A model generated the notes under the pieces. The model was not told the DNA's origin, did no database searches, and saw only the letters and a list, made by a program, of their open reading frames with translations. A stretch of DNA of 7,954 nt, taken from contig JAIRXT010000079.1 in the NCBI GenBank assembly GCA_031268125.1, positions 1 through 7,954 on the forward strand, in the 5' to 3' direction. A program made the position numbers and the translations under genes. Positions 6,227-7,954 of this stretch are shown here, in pieces; the stretch's first letter is position 1; the number at the start of each line of letters is the position of its first letter. Source of the DNA: Treponema sp. (GTDB taxonomy: Bacteria; Spirochaetota; Spirochaetia; Treponematales; Breznakiellaceae).

Positions 6227-6255
6227 AGTTTATTTTATTTCCGGGAACCTGTCAA
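6227..6255 (-). promoter_or_regulatory. Promoter of the isoaspartate methyltransferase gene
   Basis: On the minus strand: a perfect TTGACA (plus-strand TGTCAA, 6250-6255), a 17-base spacer, and TAAACT (plus-strand AGTTTA, 6227-6232, four of six). With standard spacing the first transcribed base is 6220, the G of the GTG start codon. The -35 lies only 12 bases from the edge of element A2. Confidence 0.6.
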
Positions 6256-6267
6256 TTTTGCATCCCG

Positions 6268-6451
6268 GCAATTCGGAATTCAAAATTCCAAATCCGAAAA
6301 GAGCCGTAAAAAATTTATCAGCTTTCCTGCCATCCGGAAAAATCCGGGGCCCCTACCCCGGATTTTTTCCACTTTTCGCTTTCGCAAAACCGGACCCCGC
6401 CCGGCTTTTGCGGGGCGCTCTTTTCGCCCTTTCCCAAACTGGGAATTGCTG
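6268..6451. mobile_element. Element A2: second copy of the family A repeat
   Basis: About 180 bases. Outer inverted ends are GCAATTC (6268-6274) and GAATTGC (6443-6449); read inward, the right end gives CAGCAATTCC, the same as the left end of A1. Inner inverted repeats are GAAAAGAGC (6296-6304) and GCTCTTTTC (6417-6425). Between them are a long hairpin, GGAAAAATCCGGGG (6336-6349) with CCCCGGATTTTTTCC (6356-6370; one unpaired T), and a second one, GCAAAA (6384-6389) with TTTTGC (6406-6411), which competes with CCCCGC/GCGGGG. The three nested or adjacent stems give a cloverleaf-like layout. Same orientation as A1. No clear target duplication is visible around this copy, and no protein is encoded. 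Confidence 0.7.
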
Positions 6452-6681
6452 ATTGTCGCCCAGCAACCCTTAACTATCCTCGGTTCACTACACAGGAAAT
6501 TCAGAAATGTATGCCAAGTAACACGGGGCGCCAGGGGAAAAATCCACCGCCCTGCGCGGTGTTTTTGCTTCCGGCATAGGCCATTGCCGTAGTTTTGGAA
6601 CTGGTTCAACTGTTTCAAAACCAAACGGCGCCGGTAACATCTCCTTGGGGTCCTTTTTATCTCTGCCTAGCCGGAGAATTG
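6452..6681. other. Gene-free spacer past the lipoprotein gene
   Basis: No supported coding frame; open frames here on the minus strand are extensions of frames overlapping the lipoprotein gene. It contains the terminator listed separately, CGGCA/TGCCG around 6572-6590, and GTTTTG/CAAAAC around 6593-6620. The stretch 6452-6540 shows nothing recognisable. Confidence 0.5.
6545..6566. terminator. Bidirectional rho-independent terminator
   Basis: CACCGC (6545-6550) and GCGGTG (6556-6561) form a 6-base GC-rich stem with a 5-base loop, followed by TTTTT on the plus strand (6562-6566). On the minus strand the stem is followed by GATTTTT, so it also suits the lipoprotein gene, whose stop is about 120 bases upstream in that direction. 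No gene was found that would need it on the plus strand. Confidence 0.6.
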
Positions 6682-7467
6682 CTATTCCCAGGGAAGCAGA
6701 ATCCAGCTTGTTCCGGCGCAGTGGAGGACCCCTGCGGCGGAATACCATGCCTGTATCCCCGGTCCTTCCCGTACCATGAAGGCGGTTGTTTCCCCCTCCG
6801 CCGCCAGGGGCCGGGCGAAGGGGGACGGCGATATCCAGAGGCCCTCCGGCGCCGGGATGTTCAGGGGCACGGTTTTTGCCGGGCTGATCCACTGGCTGCG
6901 GAACCCGGAACGGAGGGTCTTTTCCGCAATGGCTTCCCAGCCGGCAAGCCAGGGGTCGGAACAGAGCTCCGGGGAAAGCGCGGAATTGGTGAAAAGGGCC
7001 CGGAAGCCCGGCCAGTCGAAATTCCTGCCCTGCCGTATGCCTGCCGGGGCGGTCTCCGCTGTTTTACCGCCGTTCAGGGCTTCGAAGAACCACGCGTCCA
7101 CCCCGCCCTGCCAGCTTAGGGAGATCCGGTCCGGGGCCGAAATATCGTAGGGGATAATCGCCCCAGCGGGCCGGAAATCCTCCGGTTTAAGATGACGGTC
7201 CGGCCAATACGGCCAGGCGAAGATCGGGCTTACCCGGGAAGGGGAAAGGAAAATTTCCGCCCTCTCCCCGTCAAGTTCCGCAACGGTTTCCCGGCCGTTA
7301 CCCGCGTAGTAGCGGATAAGCCACCGCGGGGAACCCAGCAGATCCGTCCAGGATTCCGGCAGGGCGGGCAGGTCCAGCAGGAAGGGATTTTCCCCGTCCT
7401 CCGGATTACAGCCCGTAAGGCCCCATACTGCAAGCATCACTGCAAGGAAAAGATTCCGGTTTTTCAT
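6682..7467 (-). CDS. Putative lipoprotein of unknown function
   Basis: A 261-residue protein I do not recognise. The N-terminus is a lipoprotein signal: MKNRN, a hydrophobic core LFLAVMLAVWG, then the lipobox LTGC with the acylated cysteine at residue 20, followed by NPEDGENP. Asp is not at +2, so a simple inner-membrane retention rule does not apply, and spirochaetes in any case often export lipoproteins further. The mature part is rich in tryptophan, proline and glycine, with no repeats, no further membrane segment and two more cysteines (169, 250). Start: ATG at 7467 with GGAG (plus-strand CTCC, 7474-7477) six bases upstream, a good ribosome binding site. It appears to be a single-gene unit ending at the terminator near 6545. 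Upstream, its leader has GGATGC/GCATCC (7510-7515, 7534-7539), which can fold. The lipoprotein call is firm; the function is open. Confidence 0.8.
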   Translation of the reverse strand: MKNRNLFLAVMLAVWGLTGCNPEDGENPFLLDLPALPESWTDLLGSPRWLIRYYAGNGRETVAELDGERAEIFLSPSRVSPIFAWPYWPDRHLKPEDFRPAGAIIPYDISAPDRISLSWQGGVDAWFFEALNGGKTAETAPAGIRQGRNFDWPGFRALFTNSALSPELCSDPWLAGWEAIAEKTLRSGFRSQWISPAKTVPLNIPAPEGLWISPSPFARPLAAEGETTAFMVREGPGIQAWYSAAGVLHCAGTSWILLPWE

Positions 7468-7561
7468 AGATTACTCCGTTTGTAGATTGATTCGCGTTTC
7501 GCCGGGGACGGATGCTCATTGTTCGATAAGGCCGCATCCCCGCCTATATAGAGGGACGGAA

Positions 7562-7680
7562 GGGCAATTTTGCTTGGGTTTTTCCCCTGTTTTTTTGATT
7601 TTTTTTGGATACCGGCAGGCCCCCCGGTGAATTTATAGGCGTCTTTTTCATCAAAAAATTTTGTAAAAGTAAAATTGCCC
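7562..7680. repeat. Nested palindrome next to element B2
   Basis: Three nested inverted pairs share one centre: GGGCAATTTT (7562-7571) with AAAATTGCCC (7671-7680), TTTTTTGAT (7591-7599) with ATCAAAAAA (7650-7658), and ACCGG (7611-7615) with CCGGT (7624-7628). It lies upstream of the lipoprotein gene and ends seven bases before element B2. No related copy is seen elsewhere in the window. It resembles a small non-autonomous insertion. Confidence 0.6.
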
Positions 7681-7687
7681 CGTTTAT

Positions 7688-7954
7688 CAGGGCATCGGCG
7701 TTTACTACCGGCAATCTTACCAACGGCAAAATTAGCAATGTCCGCATAGCGCCTGCCGGCTTTTTCCTTGATCCCCTTATCTCCGGCAGAGCATCGGCAT
7801 GTATCGTTGGTATAAAGGCTGGTTGAACACCACAAAGTGAACTGGTGGGGGAGCCAAAGGCCAGGGGAGGACACTTGACCGAAGCCTTGCGCCGTAAAAG
7901 CTTCATGCAAAAACCCCTGGTTTACCGGCGCAAGGCAAGCGGGGCCTCCCCTGT
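7688..7954. repeat. Element B2: second copy of the family B repeat, cut by the window end
   Basis: It begins with CAGGGCATCGGCGTTTACT (7688-7706), the same end as B1, then has about 36 bases absent from B1 before rejoining it at GCATAGCG. Bases 7864-7893 equal 1910-1939 of B1 (30 of 30). The inner stem is present as GCCTTGCGCC plus GTAAA (7884-7898) with TTTAC plus GGCGCAAGGC (7921-7936). The left long arm (ending near 7867) matches the complement of the right arm of B1 better than B1's own left arm does. The right arm and terminal repeat would lie beyond the window. Same orientation as B1. Confidence 0.75.

Noticed and set aside
6488..6892. 134-codon minus-strand frame at the end of the lipoprotein gene
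   Set aside because: It overlaps the lipoprotein in another frame, runs through the terminator and has no family resemblance.
7464..7910. 148-codon minus-strand frame across B2 and the palindrome
   Set aside because: It overlaps the lipoprotein start, runs through two palindromic elements and has no domain or ribosome binding site.

Overview
The window looks like chromosomal DNA of a GC-rich spirochaete, most plausibly a Treponema-like organism. This is inference from gene content: a FemX-type peptidoglycan branching enzyme, a tryptophan-rich lipoprotein with a short lipobox signal, a LysM/PKD/C39 envelope protein and an anchored isoaspartyl methyltransferase. No rRNA or other phylogenetic marker is present to settle it. 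Six protein genes are supported. No tRNA, rRNA, CRISPR array or transposase gene was seen.

Layout. Bases 1-1439 (+) hold the 3' end of a methionyl-tRNA synthetase gene that overlaps a FemX-like aminoacyl-tRNA-dependent transferase by one base (TAATG). Bases 1440-2119 are gene-free and packed with repeats: element A1 (12-base inverted ends, bounded by a 13-base direct repeat that contains the femX stop codon), a large hairpin inside its right part, and element B1 (24-base perfect terminal inverted repeats with nested stems). Bases 2120-3241 (+) encode the ATPase YchF. Convergent to it, 3257-4894 (-) encodes a membrane-anchored LysM-PKD-C39-peptidase-like protein. Bases 5192-6220 (-) encode a protein-L-isoaspartate methyltransferase with a large N-terminal anchored extension. 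Element A2, a second copy of family A, lies directly upstream of it at 6268-6451. Bases 6682-7467 (-) encode an unrecognised lipoprotein, followed by a bidirectional terminator near 6545-6566. From 7562 to the end come a nested palindrome and element B2, a second copy of family B cut by the window edge.

The main unusual content is non-coding. Two different palindromic repeat families occur twice each within 8 kb, have no open frame of their own, and in two cases end 8 to 12 bases from a predicted -35 box. The two B copies keep the same hairpin although paired bases have changed on both sides, which points to selection on, or a mechanism that preserves, secondary structure. Two genes (ychF and the methyltransferase) lack a clear Shine-Dalgarno sequence and have a promoter-like pair positioned so that transcription would begin at or next to the start codon, suggesting leaderless mRNAs.

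The genes do not form one pathway. The metG-femX pair shares a link to charged tRNA. FemX, the LysM/C39 protein, the anchored methyltransferase and the lipoprotein all belong to, or face, the cell envelope.
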